Assembly: GCF_008831285.2 (NCBI RefSeq)
Contig: NC_045141.1
Span: 25,967,315-26,031,314, forward strand
Source of the DNA: Nymphaea colorata
Taxonomy: Eukaryota > Streptophyta > Magnoliopsida > Nymphaeales > Nymphaeaceae
Reading direction: 5' to 3'
DNA length: 64,000 bases
The first letter of the stretch is position 1. Every line of letters begins with the position of its first letter. Positions 12,540 to 25,192 of this stretch are shown here, one piece after another. The notes under the pieces were generated by a model, which was given only the letters and a program-made list of their open reading frames with translations, was not told the DNA's origin and did no database searches. The translations under genes were made by a program, and so were the position numbers.

Positions 12540-15500
12540 TTAACACTTGAACCCATGGCAAACAGACAAGATGATTATGAGAATCAAGGCCACAATAATG
12601 CCCAAAACAATAAGCTTGATCTTCATGTTCTGAAACCACATCTTCCTTCTCATTTTGGTTCCTTGTGTCCGGAAATCCTGAGCCTGCACCATCATTAACA
12701 GTTAAACACATTCTACGTACTTCACAGACTATCAAGGAGAAATTTGTATGTTAGACCACAATATGCAGTTTAAATGATACTACTTGATAGAAAAGGTTTT
12801 AAACAGGAGACTACAAAACCTGTGATCGAAGATTCTCAGTCTTATCAACAAGAAGTTCAATCTTCTCACCACGGTCAAGAACCTGCACATACAAAAAAAC
12901 AAGGAGAAATTCACCACATTATCCTGTTTACCAAAGTGATATCTGCAGCTAAAGCATCCTATGGTTAAAAATTGAGTTCGAGTCTGGTCTGTTCTTTATT
13001 GATGTATATGTATTATCCATTTTTTATTTACCTACCAACGTGATACTATCTGCAGCTAAAGCTTCATATGCTTGATAAACTGAGTCTGGGTCCAATATAT
13101 TATTTATTGTTGCATACGTAGTAATCTATTTTTCATGAAGTAAGAACACTAACACCATAACACATTAAAATAGTAATACGTTGACTGTAATAGAACTAAC
13201 AAGTGATAGTAAGAACAAGCATTTCACAAAAAGTTTTCCCTTTGAAGGCAGCTTTCCTCTTTCAATCAGTATCTATTTACATAACTGTTCGAGAATACAT
13301 CAGGACAGAATAATTTGTTACCTTCTCAATGTTTTCCATCATCACACCTTTCACTTCCGAAACCTGAGCCTTCACTTTAGCAAGCTTGCTTACTTCATCT
13401 GCATGGTCGACGCAGTATTGCATGTGCTCCTTCAGTTTATGCCTACAACAGAATGGGGACAATAGGAAATCAACCGGAGTTAAGGGATGCATGGTGACCA
13501 CATGTGGTTAAGGGAAAATAACTACCCAAATTCTTTGTTGAGGCTATGTGCAACAGCAGTTGCAGCCTTTCCACCTCCATATCTCTTGTTGAAGTCGTCT
13601 TTCACGCGTTCCAGAAATGCAATGGGTACTTGTCTTCCAACAGACTCAACTGCGACTACACAAAAGGCTGCAATACCCAACAATGATGGAAATTACAAAA
13701 CACAATTGTTATTAAATTATAAATCACTTTTGGGAAAAATTTGAGGCACTGGTTCATTTTCCTCTAAAGTGGCTTAGCTATTGCTTTGGAATAACGAAGA
13801 CCGAATTTTAACAACTCTTAACAAAACAATGGCACAACTTGTCCAATCTTCCTAAGTGCTAGAGCAACTCCAACAAATTACAACAGGGCAGGGCCTACGA
13901 ACAGTTTTATTGATGCAAAACAGAAAAAGGTGACTCCATCTACAGACTACCTTAGAAGCATATCCTTATGAAAAACAAAAATAAAATATCCATGCTGCAG
14001 GGGATATGAACATAAAAAACAAAATCCTCCCAACGCTACAAGTCTTCTATTCCACCATTATAAGTTTCTGCAGTCTCCTAAAAATTGTTGAAAAACAGAC
14101 CTCTATCCCCTCGCAACAAGAGCCACTGGACTCAGGTTCAAAATCAAGTGCCAGAGAATGGTGCAAGTTGCAATAGCAAAAGGTCTCCAATACCTACAAC
14201 CTAAACTCTGCTTCTGACTGTTATCCAAAGACGTAAAAGCCTGAACCAACCCCTCAACGTTCAGAATCGACTCAAAACAACTCTTCACCATCACAAGTTA
14301 GCTCGGCCACATGGACTAGGCAGCGGAGGCTAGAGGTAACTCAGGAAGCAAGATATTATAAAAGTTTTAAAAAGCAAAATACATATTGAATCGAGTTTCC
14401 CCAATCCAGTGTTGTACATAACATAATATGCCACACAATACGCTCCATTATGTGATATAACCATGACAAAAAACACCATGTTATACCGTTGAAACTTGAA
14501 ACTAGCTTTAGCCATGTAATTATAGTATTATACCATACTGGATGTAACTTATAATACAGGATGTGTCAGACATCCCACCTTCAAAACACAAATTAAGGGG
14601 AAAAAAGGTGACAAAGAAAGATTTTGGACTTAAAGCTGCATAAATCCTTAACGCTAATATTAAGTTTGTCATGAAAAGGTACTTTATATTCTCAAAGTAA
14701 AAAAGTAAAACCAACAACCACAAATTAGGGATTTCATTGTTTCTCACATAAGAAATATGCCTATGCTCCAAAATTTTGACAAAAAGGAAATTGAGTTTCA
14801 TGGCCATTAACTTGTTTCAAGAATTCAAGGAGTAAATCATACAAGACAAAAACAACTGCCACAAATACCATTCCCGGGGTTTTAGAAAGTGAAGTTTTAA
14901 CCAGATACTAAACACATCTGTTTTCGTAAGGAAAAACTTGGGAACTAAAAAACTAAAAGATATAAAAAATTTTAACAGAAAGAACAAGAAAGAAAGAAAA
15001 ATACAAAGCCACCAGACCATGGTTCTTGATTTACAAGGAGAATGTAACACACGTGAAATAAAGTGTACGAGAATGTAGGAAACATGAAAGAACAACAAGA
15101 ACGATGACAAGAAAAAGCAATGGTAAGGTATGAAGTATGAACTAACCATTGTTATTTGTTACACAATTTTTTTTTTTCTCATGTTCATGCTTAATCAATC
15201 TACCTTGAAGTTATCGAAACCTGTCTTTGCTACAGTTTGATGTTCTTATCTCATATTTGTTTACCTGAAGGATGCCATCAACAAATTCAGCCACGATAAA
15301 GAATCAGCTAAAGAAATAGGTGCTTAATTCATGAAAACAAAAAATAAGGTTTTCTAATGAATCAAGAAAGAAATTCAGAGCATTCAATGAGAACAATAAC
15401 AAGCTTACATCCACTACACTTTAAGAAAAAAGGAAGCAGTATACTTCCCAGTCTCCTGCCCAAGGAAAACAGTTTAACTCGATAAATGAAACCATAAATC

Positions 15501-16207
15501 AAATCAATCCCCTACACTTTTTTTCTGATCCGTTTGCCATTTTTCTTGTTATAATCTCCAAAATCATAGATGAAACTTCAAAGAAACTAGTAACACGATC
15601 CAGTTAGCTTCAGCAAAAGAATATCCGCCTTAATCAAATCTAATGATTCCGCAATCTATCTCAGCAGGTAACTACGGCCAAATTCTAATGGATACCCCCG
15701 CCAATATTCTTCCGTCACGGCCAATAAATTTTTCCTTAACCCACGACAACGTCTGAAACCCTTTATAAATAAAATCCAACTGCAAAAGCAAATAAATCAA
15801 CACAAACAAGACAGATCGTCTCTGCACCCTAGTAAGCGCAAACCCCATGCAATTCTCCCAGTCGACAGAATGAGATCTCCTGTATTCCTAACATCTCCCG
15901 CCATAAGATCATCCAAGAAAATTCCCCAGACGTTAACCGATTCAAAGAAAAGAACAAGAAAAAGAAGAGAGAGAAAAAACAGAGCGAGGAGCGAAGAGAC
16001 GGAGATCAAAGACGCACTGAATCCATTTTCGGCGAGGTAATTGAAGGTGTGATTGTCGCAGTTGTAGGTGAACTTGTTGTTGGAGGCGGGAAGCTTCTGG
16101 AGGCATTGAGACGCGATCGCCGTGAAGTTGCCGGAGAACTCCGTGTACTCCGCGAGGATGACGGTCCCGCGAGCCACGAAACTGTAGATCAAGGATTGCT
16201 GACCCAT
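12540..16207 (-). CDS. VAMP72: R-SNARE, vesicle-associated membrane protein VAMP721/722 type
   Basis: Five exons on the minus strand join in phase: 16207-16018, 13667-13526, 13442-13322, 12882-12820 and 12683-12540, giving 219 residues, the usual VAMP721/722 length. The longin domain starts [20 protein letters not shown] and covers about residues 1-115, with [20 protein letters not shown] near its end. The R-SNARE helix follows, with the zero-layer arginine at about R155 in [19 protein letters not shown] single C-terminal transmembrane anchor covers about 195-213, and the protein ends CHGFKC. These proteins pair with plasma-membrane or cell-plate syntaxins (SYP121, SYP132, KNOLLE) to fuse secretory vesicles, including in cytokinesis and defence. 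Intron 1 is large (about 2.35 kb). The intron between exons 3 and 4 carries a tandem duplication. No defects are visible. Confidence 0.96.
12930..13132. repeat. Tandem imperfect duplication in a VAMP intron
   Basis: Two copies of about 100 bp lie head to tail, the first from about 12930 and the second from about 13034. Both contain GTGATA..ATCTGCAGCTAAAGC, then a GAGT..GTC box, and end in a TA-rich segment with ATCC/ATCTATTTTT. The divergence suggests an old duplication within the intron. Confidence 0.7.
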
Positions 16208-16260
16208 CTCGGCGGCAAATCGAAGATCAGAAAACCCCTAATCTTACAGCGAGAGATCGG

Positions 16261-16269
16261 TTAGGGTTT
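16261..16269 (-). promoter_or_regulatory. Telo-box (AAACCCTAA) near VAMP start
   Basis: On the minus strand an AAACCCTAA motif lies about 55 bp upstream of the VAMP ATG, with a second AAACCCC-like copy on the plus strand near 16231. Telo-boxes close to the transcription start are common in plant genes expressed in dividing cells, which would suit a cell-plate secretory SNARE. The assignment rests on motif and position only. Confidence 0.4.
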
Positions 16270-17175
16270 TTCCTCTCTTCTTCTTTTACCCGTTTTCTCT
16301 TTCCCCCGGGGACGTCCTCTCGCACCGGGCGAGAGAAAAGAGAGGCGCTGAGAAGGAACACGAAGAGCGGAAAATGGGAAATGTTCTCCTTTTCCGGTCT
16401 GTTTGGTTTTAAAGGAAAACGTGGAAAGTAGTCTTGCCACCCCAAAAAGGAGGGCAAAATTACATAAACGCCCCATCGGTCAATGACCGGAAAAGGCTTT
16501 TTCAGCTCACCGCCACTGCGGGACACGACGTTTTGCTGTAATTTTTATTTTTTTAAATATAATACAAATTTTTGTTTAAGTAAATTGCTGTAATTATGAA
16601 AAAACCATTAATTTTTAGTATAAAATCACAAGGTAGCTATTCTTACGACAAAAACATCTCTTTTTTTTTATGGGAATTACTTTATCATTTTATATCGACA
16701 ACAAAAGATTGAGCACATACATGCTAACTTTAAAAAATTGAACGGTAGTTTATTATTTATTAAACATTATTAATCTGTCTGTACCTTACTTAGTACGATG
16801 TTATGGCTTCTTTTTATGAACTTAAACATAGAAAATTATGTTTAGAGAAGTTGATTTTTTAAAATAACAAAAATGGCAGGTTTGAAAGCAAAGAACATGT
16901 TCCCATCAGCAATATCTGAACCCGTTGGTCTATTAAAAAATGCAACAACGATCGGATCTTGCTTTCCGGCCATGTCGGAGGAATGTCCGGCTACGTGAAC
17001 CCTTTACCACATTCTGCTAGAGATCTTATAATAACAATAATAAAATAACACCAGTCAGCGGCGCTTGGTTGTTTGTCATAAAAGCAATGAAACAAACAAG
17101 GGAATTTGAATGTTTCCAGCCTCCCAAGTTAATTAAGAGCTTTCTTTGACAAGGTCCATTGACCAAACAAGCAAC

Positions 17176-17180
<5 letters not shown>

Positions 17181-17226
<46 letters not shown>
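17181..17226. repeat. (TA)n microsatellite
   Basis: Uninterrupted TA dinucleotide run of about 46 bp. The minus-strand reading frame that crosses it, with a repeated IY run, is an artefact of the repeat. Confidence 0.95.
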
Positions 17227-17229
<3 letters not shown>

Positions 17230-19509
17230 TTTAAAAAACAACTTAGATATAAAGTGAGAGAGGGTCTCAGATCCGTCCGTCCGTCCGTCTAAAGTCTGAC
17301 GGCCTCCTTTTATTTTTTAACCAAAAAAGTGCTGTTCGTTAAACGATGGGTCCCACATAGGTGAGCCTCGGTGACCGAAAACGGAGGGAGGATTTAGTAA
17401 TTTTGTTCCATTTCTGTGAAATTTTTCCCTAGGAAAAATATTCCCAGGAAATGGCCACCAGCTAGAACCAGAGGGGAGACGGGCGATTGTCTTTCTCACT
17501 TATAGCGACGACCGCTGCGGGTGGGAGAAACTGGGTTGGGTTTATTTTCGGTAGTAAGTCCCTCTCTTTAAAATATATTGCAAAGTAGCACACATTTCGT
17601 ATACACTCGCTTTTTTTGGTTTTTACTTTTCGCCCCTTACCCTTTGCAAAGCAATCTCCCAAGTTAACATCCGCCAACTACCTTCTTCGTTCGTACGAAC
17701 TGTTGATCTACATTTATGAAAAAAGAGGAGCGTTTTATGAAAGGTCAAAGGTGGATGAACAAAAAAAAAACCACACGTTATTTACTTAAGTTTTCTATTT
17801 CAAAAAAAAAAGAAAGGCAAAAAAAAAAGCAGGGTAAAACCATAAATTTTTCATGAGCAAAGTCGAATTAAAGTTTTTATATCATATCATTTTTTAAAAT
17901 TTTTATACAGAACAATAAAAAAAAAACTTTTTTTGAGGACGGCTTGTGGATAATACAGAAATTAAACTTTTAGAAAAACTCATTTCTCGTCTATGGAAGG
18001 ACTTCGCCTCGTGTACGTAGAATGGAAAACTCAAATATCAAACAAAGCTTCAACGATTCTTTTCACTGTTTTCAATATTTGATGTACATTTTTTCTTAGT
18101 AAATTTGTGTATCTTGCAATGATACATACGTCACTATGTTATCATATATGTTATTTTAAGTGTACGAATATGTAAACATATCTGTATTATGCGTTTTCAT
18201 CGATTTTTTGGGCTCCTTTCGATTTAAGTGCTTCTCACGTCTATTTCATATATTTCCCATGACTATCGTATAGCCGTGTCTGCAAGTCATAAAAGAAAGA
18301 CGCGTGCACTTCCTTTCATATTGAAGGAGGGTCTTTTTCACATGAAATCGTTGGAAAATACCTCCTTAGAGTAGGTAGCATTCTCTAATTTAAAGAACCG
18401 AAACACAAGATATTTCATCAACCAATCTTCAACATGTCATTTCGCTTCAAATTGGCCTTCGGGTATGATCGTATAACTCTTTTCTAGAAACTAGCTTTCT
18501 TTTGTTGCATTTAGTTTTTAATGTCTCACAAGATTTTGCATTCTTAGAAAGTTGTTCGATTCAATTGGAATATCCGAAAGATATCTATACAAATATCTTA
18601 AATAACTACTTTTGAGTTTCAACTTTAAGTTGGAAGGATCATCATGATTGGATCCAAATCCAGCAGTATTATTCGGTTTGCAACGGGGGATTGTAGGTCA
18701 ACAAACATGGCTTGCATCCACGTTGCAATATAAGTTTGTCACATTTGAGACTTATATTATAGATTCATTTCTTCTTTTGTTTTTCAAGGTTCTGTAGGTG
18801 ATTTCACAGAAATACGAATAGATATAGTAAATTTAGTTTTGAGAGCCTAGTTTTAAATGGTTTTGTAAAGGCCAATCATGAGTTCATTAACAATTAAAAA
18901 AATACATTTATCAACTGCCCATAAATAAGAAAATGGAGAAAAAACATTTGTCTTTTAGTTGGTGAAAGTTGTTCAGAAGAGAACCGATGATGATGAAAGC
19001 CAGTTCTACTAAATCGGGTCAATTAAGTTCACTGGTGGAATGTTGTTCATCATCAAGTAAAATTACTTGAAGCCTTCAACTTCAACATGAAAGCATGAAG
19101 GCTCAGTCATTGTTGAAGCCCAGATAGGCTATAGCTACAAAGCGAAAATGGTGAAGAAGAAGATTTCCAGCAGTAAACAAGAGGCAATGGTACCCGGAGA
19201 AGGCCCAAACAGGGGATAGTGAATATGTGGAATGGAAAGGTCTTTAAATATTCTGCTGATCTCGAAGTTTTGAATCTCTGTAGACCAGAAAAGAAACTCT
19301 CGCGGTTCAGTAGAGGACTTTGCTTTCTTAGAATTTCTCATGGCAGATGCGCTATAGCATGTTCTAGTCAGGTGGCAGAATTATACTACAGTGAGTGACT
19401 TCACTTGTTTTTAGACGCTTTGGTGCTTCCGACCCATTAGAATAGAGATTCTGCAACTCATCAACTCCTTTGGCTTGTACCAACAATAGACCATGAACTG
19501 CTTATCAGA

Positions 19510-20140
19510 TCATCTATACATAGAACTAAACTGTTGAAGCCCATTCGATAAGACTCCTTCTGCTTCTTTTCTTAGCCAGGATAACGCTCTTTGGACATTA
19601 TTGTAGAAAACCGAGCAAATTCGTCGACGTTGCCGTCGTCCCGCTGATAATGACGACGACGACGATGGTGATGATGATAATGAAGAAGGAGGTGAATCGG
19701 TCAGCCATTGCAAGTCGTTTAACCAAAACTCATGAATAAATTGCCCAAGTAATTGCTGTTCCCAATCTGAGCATGTTCTTTTGAGATCAAGAAGGGACTT
19801 GTTTAGCTTTAGTTTGTCAAAGGCTAAATTAATGAACAAGGTTGGCTGAACAGAAACAGGTCAAAAGTTCTAATTGGTTGACGGGAATTCCCAAAGGCTT
19901 GCTTGGTTCGTTTGTTTTCCGTGCGTCAACAGTATGAACTTCCTGTAGAAATGGAGGGCAGTCATCTCTTTCCTGGAAACCTGTTCTTTTCATGTGAAGA
20001 AAATCCACATATTTGCAAGAGTCGTTCCTCATTAACCAAGTGCGTGTTTCCGTGAAAGACAGGATGTTTCTTAATCTTTGTTGACGAATTTTCCTTGGCG
20101 AGAGACTTGTAGGCGAAGAAGAACATAGATTTCCCTGCAA
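19510..20140 (-). pseudogene. Unrecognised coding-like segment with a frame change
   Basis: Two minus-strand open frames abut in different phases. The upstream one (20140-19829) follows a good acceptor (TTATAACTTGCAG) and includes SPRKIRQQRLRNIL and PPFLQEVHTVDA. The second (19839-19510) includes LLDLKRTCSDWEQQLL and a serine-rich tract, then ALSWLRKEAEGVL. The amino-acid composition looks coding, but I recognise no family. A single-base shift at about 19835 would join them, so this could be a decayed gene, two exons with a missed intron, or chance. No function is proposed. Confidence 0.3.
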
Positions 20141-21639
20141 GTTATAATTGAAAAAATGTGCCTAATTTATTTGAATTTTGGCACTTCCACTTGTTGGCAA
20201 TTGTCAAATTAAAAGACTTGTGACTCAGTCGTCAAAGTATGGCATTGTAGAGCAATACTTACGCCCTTTTTCATCATTTACAATTCGAATTTCAAACACT
20301 CTAGCCGTAACCCGAGACTTCAATTTAAAAAAAAAAAAAAGTATGATATATCTACTTATTGCGTCAAATCCAAAGGAATCCTCCTCAGATGAATATGATC
20401 CGAATAATTTAGCTTTGGACTTATTTTGAGCCCTTTCATGTAATCTCTCATTCTATTAAATTTTTTACCAAAATAAAGAACGAAAACTACTTTTGACTAT
20501 TAAAGAATGAAATAGTGACCAATGTTGTTGAAGTCGACCCGCCATTCAAATGTAATCGGTGGCAAACCCGTCTAATTTTTCGCCGATTTAAGAGTGCCAC
20601 ATGTTGAGTACTAATTAGTTTTAAAATATATTTTAGGTTTTTCATTTTTCAATTATTTTTGTAATTTTCTAATGGCCTTTTAATTGTTTTTTGATGATTA
20701 ATTACAACTCATTCAAATTCGGCCGCCTCGCGCATTCAGTTCACAAATGACAAAGCAATCTTGATAACACTGATAATGACTATTAACATATGTTAAGCAG
20801 TTTTTCAAGTTAATCCAATATTGCGAAAAATAAAGTAATTTCTGAGACAAGTAAAGTTTTGGTGATTACGGAAACACACTTAAGGCCGTTCAGATGATAT
20901 TATTTTAAAATATAATAGTTTTTTCATTTTGATTAGAAAGAGTTGGCAGTCATCCTCTTTAAATGTCACTACAAGAAAACAGTGGCCGCTGCATTCACCG
21001 TTGTTATTACCCTTAATTCAGCTTTTTGAGGTGAAATCTATAGCGGTGCTTTTACTCACCGGTATAGATGTTCAAAGCTCCAAACGTCATCAGCGTCTGC
21101 AGCAAGTTTGTGAAAGTTAGCATTCAGCTAATCCGAAGCATAGAGAAACAAATCAATGTTTTGGATTAAAAATGACTAAGTAATGTTCGGAGAAGCACGT
21201 ACTAAAAGAAGAATAAGCAAACCTTCTACTTAGCACCAAAAAAAAAAAACTTCATTAAGAAAAAAAAAGATAAAGTACCATAAGGATGCAGCTTTTCAAT
21301 GCAAATCGGATCAATAATACATTAAGAAGAAGAAAAAAAGGAAGAAACTTTGAGTGTGTGTGTGTGTGTGTATAATACAATTGGCATATAAAAACGTTAT
21401 ATAGTTTGGAACCTTGGGTTAGCTTTCACTAGAAATTGTGAATGATCAGCATAAAGAATGCACTGTAATATTTCCTTCATAGTGTCTGCTCGTAGACCAC
21501 CCTTTACCTTTTAAACAGTATGATCGCATTTTGTCTTGATAAACACCATTGAGGAAGACCTTTCTTAGCCAAAACTTTAGGGTCTTCGAAATAAAAAAGA
21601 AATATTGGTTTGCTTGTGGCTTTTTGTGTTTGGGCAGGG

Positions 21640-21840
21640 TGGGCTGCAGTATGGTCGAGCTACGCCACAAGGGTTTAAGCGACTAAACCTCTTGCACCAG
21701 GTGCCACATTCCATTATAATAGTATCCATGCATTCTTGAAGGACAAGAATTCCACGGTCATCATGGTGCTGCATGCTCTTCTCTATCACTGAATCATCTA
21801 CGGCACCGAAAGAGTGACGAAGAAATCTCGAAACTCATAG
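21640..21840 (-). other. Unrecognised coding-like exon candidate
   Basis: A minus-strand open frame runs from about 21836 downward. It reads RFLRHSFGAVDDSVIEKSMQ, then a mixed stretch rich in charged and cysteine residues (ILVLQECMDTIIMECGTWC). A possible donor (AAGAG/GTTTAG) lies near 21683. It is on the same strand as the segments at 19.5-20.1 kb and 22.9 kb and could belong to one decayed or undetected gene. No family was recognised. Confidence 0.2.
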
Positions 21841-22845
21841 AACCGAAAATTCGATCATTTGTTCTTGTTTGCGCCTTTTTCTTTTTTGGTATGTGCTCGT
21901 TGATGTGTTAATTAAGGTATTAATTGCCTCTTGCTGCTGTAATGTACAGTTGGATGAGAATCAAGTTCTCACAAAGCCATGCATGTAAGCAAAATTGACA
22001 TGAGTCTGAGATAGCTGCCCATTTGGAAACATCAGTCGTTCTTTCTCTGTTTTCTTGACTATTAAAATTGGTTATATGGGGCACGGGTATGATTTCCCCT
22101 ATTTCAATCACCCAGATTAAATCCCTATACTTTGTTCAATTCTAGTTGATCCAAATATATATTATGTTAAGTATCTTGTTACGACGACTTGAAGCCTGTC
22201 TGGTTTCGATAGGATTAAATTATGCAGGAAATGAATGAGAACAGGTTTTTAAATTAGGAGGATTTGGGTTTGTTCTAGCATTGAACCAGAACCGGTACTG
22301 CAGGCAAACAGATGCATTCAATGTGAATTTAAATCTGAATATCAAATTGCTCATATATATGTTGGGCTTTTGTATCTAGTAATGCGCCGCGTCAGATCCA
22401 GGTAATCAGATGAGATCCATTTTAACTCTATGTCTTTAATCCAATCTGGCATGCATATGGTCTGTGATCTAGACTTGGCATTTTACTTGAAAAAAGACAA
22501 ATTAAGTAAAAGAATACTCGACTCAGGCTTAGATCGATGGCAACTCAGTGCCTTGCATTAATTAGTTTAGAGGGTGTTGGGATCCCAAACGGGAGTCCTT
22601 CAATCTTGAAAGTACTGAAGCCAGGAAACTTAATTAGTCTCAAAACTTCCTGTTTAACTTTAACCATGTTTAAGGGGAATCATGCATTTTGCATCTTGTT
22701 AGATGGAAAAGGTCGTTCTTTCGTCAATTTAACATTTGATTCGTGCTTGCCACCAAACTTATATAGTTTCTTTAAACTCGTCTCTCAAAAACCAATGAAC
22801 AGAGACACCAAATCATCACCACCATCATAGCCATCATCTTCAATA

Positions 22846-23061
22846 TTATTTATGACAATGCCGCTGCTTCTTATGACGACGATTACGATTGCTTAGCGAC
22901 TCCAAGTCGTCTTCTGTGAAGCGTTTTAAAAGTGGGGAGGGGAGAAATGATGTTTCAAGCGAAAAATGATCGGTGATCTCTTCAATCCATGCTGCAAATA
23001 TGGTGATCGATCTCTGCCTGGCATAACAGATGCATTTGCATACTTCCAACTTCCAAAGCAC
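22846..23061 (-). other. Unrecognised coding-like minus-strand fragment
   Basis: An open frame with RSITIFAAWIEEITDHFSLE followed by a charged, basic tail after a CAGGCAG acceptor-like site. It might be an exon or the remnant of one; I cannot place it in a family, and an overlapping frame in another phase is about as long. Confidence 0.2.
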
Positions 23062-24870
23062 GCGTACGTGAGAGTCAGCACCACCTTCATGGTGCCCTCA
23101 TCACATAATTCACAGTTCAGACCACACAATGGCTCATTCTTCAATGACCCAAAGGCAGTAAATGAATCTCCATGATCACGGTTTGGTCTATGAGGAGTCA
23201 GATCTAAGGGGTTTGAGTGATTCCCCCAGATTGGCCTTTTTCACCAGCCTTTCATAAAAATCCAGAGGATCGTTCAACATCACCACGCCAAAAAGATTGT
23301 CAATGTTGGGGACTTGATTTTGTGGGACCCCAGAGACCACAGATTTGGTCTTCTTGTGAACCTCTCACAGATTTGAGTCACACTGAAGCGTATGTTTCCC
23401 CATGTACCAACAGACGATGAAGAGAGTGGGGAGTGCTTGTCTGCTTCCTCCCTCCATTGGAGGGAATCCAAGGGGCACCCTCCCCCACTGGAGGTGGAAA
23501 TTCTCATCAACTTTTTGGCCCAAGGCCCTTTTAGCCCATGATCTCTGATATAGTAACTCATATTTTTGAATTTCTTCTGTGTGTTACAGTATATATCCAT
23601 GAAAAATGTCAACTACCACATGTACTCTGGCTCATGTCTATCAGCTGCTTGAGAAATACGATGCTTTTGAGTCTATGATCATCTTGGTTTCTGGAATCAA
23701 ACAGGTCACAGACAGTGAACAGTGAACCGAAAGGACCATGCACATGCCCTCCCCATTAAATGAAATGCACTTTCCTATTGCCCCCATATGACAATACGGC
23801 TTATATGTGATATATATATATATATATGTATATGCATGTGCATTCAGATCGACTGGAAGGGACCCCACGCTGCAGTGCCAGTTTGGGCTCGTGCAGTAGG
23901 CCCCACAGCTGCATCTGCTTGATCCTTGCTGCTGTCTTTTATTTTGGCTTTCATTTCTGTGAAATATTATTAGTCAAGTGGGGTTGCCAGTTCTTCCATC
24001 GATGCACAAGTTTGAAAAGAATTGCTCGATGCTGTAGGCCTGTGGATAATAAAAAGTAGACAACGATTGGTTGTTTTCTGATTTTTTCTGAAGGGTTAAA
24101 AAGGTTCATTCAGATCTGTAAGTTTCAATCTCTTTTTCTCCTTAAATGCAAGCTTCCTTAAATGCAAGCTTGATTCAGTGCTTGATGAAAGTATTTTTGG
24201 AGCTTAGTGGAACGGAATTTTCGGTTGGGAGAGAGCGTCGGTAAATAATTGCTTTTTTTTTCAGTTCTCTGTGGACGGCAGAGGGCTCGTGACAGGCATG
24301 TCTGGGTGACATTTGAAAATCATGATGGCTTCTGGGAGGAGCACTACATCTTACAACATCAATCTTACAAAGATCAAATGGAAAATTTCAGCTCTTTGAT
24401 AGTGTATAGAGTACTTTCTTCAATTTCTGTTTCTATGAAGTTCACCATTTTAGGTGTCCGAATGCTATCAAAACATGGCAACCTTATCAGTAGTTCTGAG
24501 AAACTGCTACTGGTGTGTAATTTTTCTTTTTGCTTCCCAGCAGAAAGGTAGATACGTCACCAAATTTTCTAGTGTCAAAATTGGATAGAGATTGCTTTCG
24601 ATTATGCATATTCAATAATTTGGATGATGTTGATTCATGCTTGAAGTTCATATTTTTATAAACAGAAATTTCTGTTAGCAAGGAAATTGAACTAGTCTGC
24701 GCATTGAAATGAAAAAAATTATATATGATTACTTTGTCGGAGCTGGATGTACAGACGGCCCTGTACATCTCGGGGAGAAAGACGAAGAAGGATAGAAGTT
24801 TTTTTTTCACGAAACCCATGAACGAACGCAATTTAGAGAGAAAGAAAGAGAAGAATTGACATTTGTTTAT

Positions 24871-25192
24871 AACTGCCCACATCGTATTATTGACATTTGA
24901 CCTTCCTCAAGCAAATGCACTATTAGAAATAAGTAGATATAGTGTTACCTTGATGTGAGCACTGGGTTTTCATTCTGATCTCATCTTCTCTAATGATTGT
25001 GTGTTTGTGTGTGTGGGAGAGAGAGAGATCACCGACAAAGAGAGAGAGAGAGAGAGATTTTCATCTGTTGTACTGCCCTCATCAACTTGTTGACACTTTA
25101 TCTTCCTCAGACACACTATACAGGAAACTGGTAGCTACAGTGTTACATTGATGTGCGCACTTGGTTTTCATTCTCTCGTCTTTTCTAATTAT
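24871..25192. repeat. Tandem imperfect duplication of about 125 bp
   Basis: Copy 1 (about 24871-24998) and copy 2 (about 25071-25192) share, in order: ACTGCCC, TTGACA..TT..CTTCCTC, ATAGTGTTAC/ACAGTGTTAC, TTGATGTG, GCAC..GGTTTTCATTCT and TCTAAT.ATTG. They are separated by a GA microsatellite. No protein is encoded. Confidence 0.75.
25016..25057. repeat. (GA)n microsatellite, interrupted
   Basis: Two GA runs split by ATCACCGACAAA. They sit in the spacer between two copies of a tandem duplication. Confidence 0.9.

Noticed and set aside
22537-22830. Plus-strand frame of 97 codons starting MATQCLALISLEG
   Set aside because: No recognisable family, no splice or promoter context; probably chance.
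22990-23090. TGCCTGGC stretch resembling miR160 and a star-like GCGTAC motif
   Set aside because: Only the first eight bases fit and the two arms do not pair.
23400-23480. Sequence GAAGAGAGTGGGGAGTGC resembling miR156
   Set aside because: Several mismatches to the mature sequence and no convincing hairpin partner nearby.
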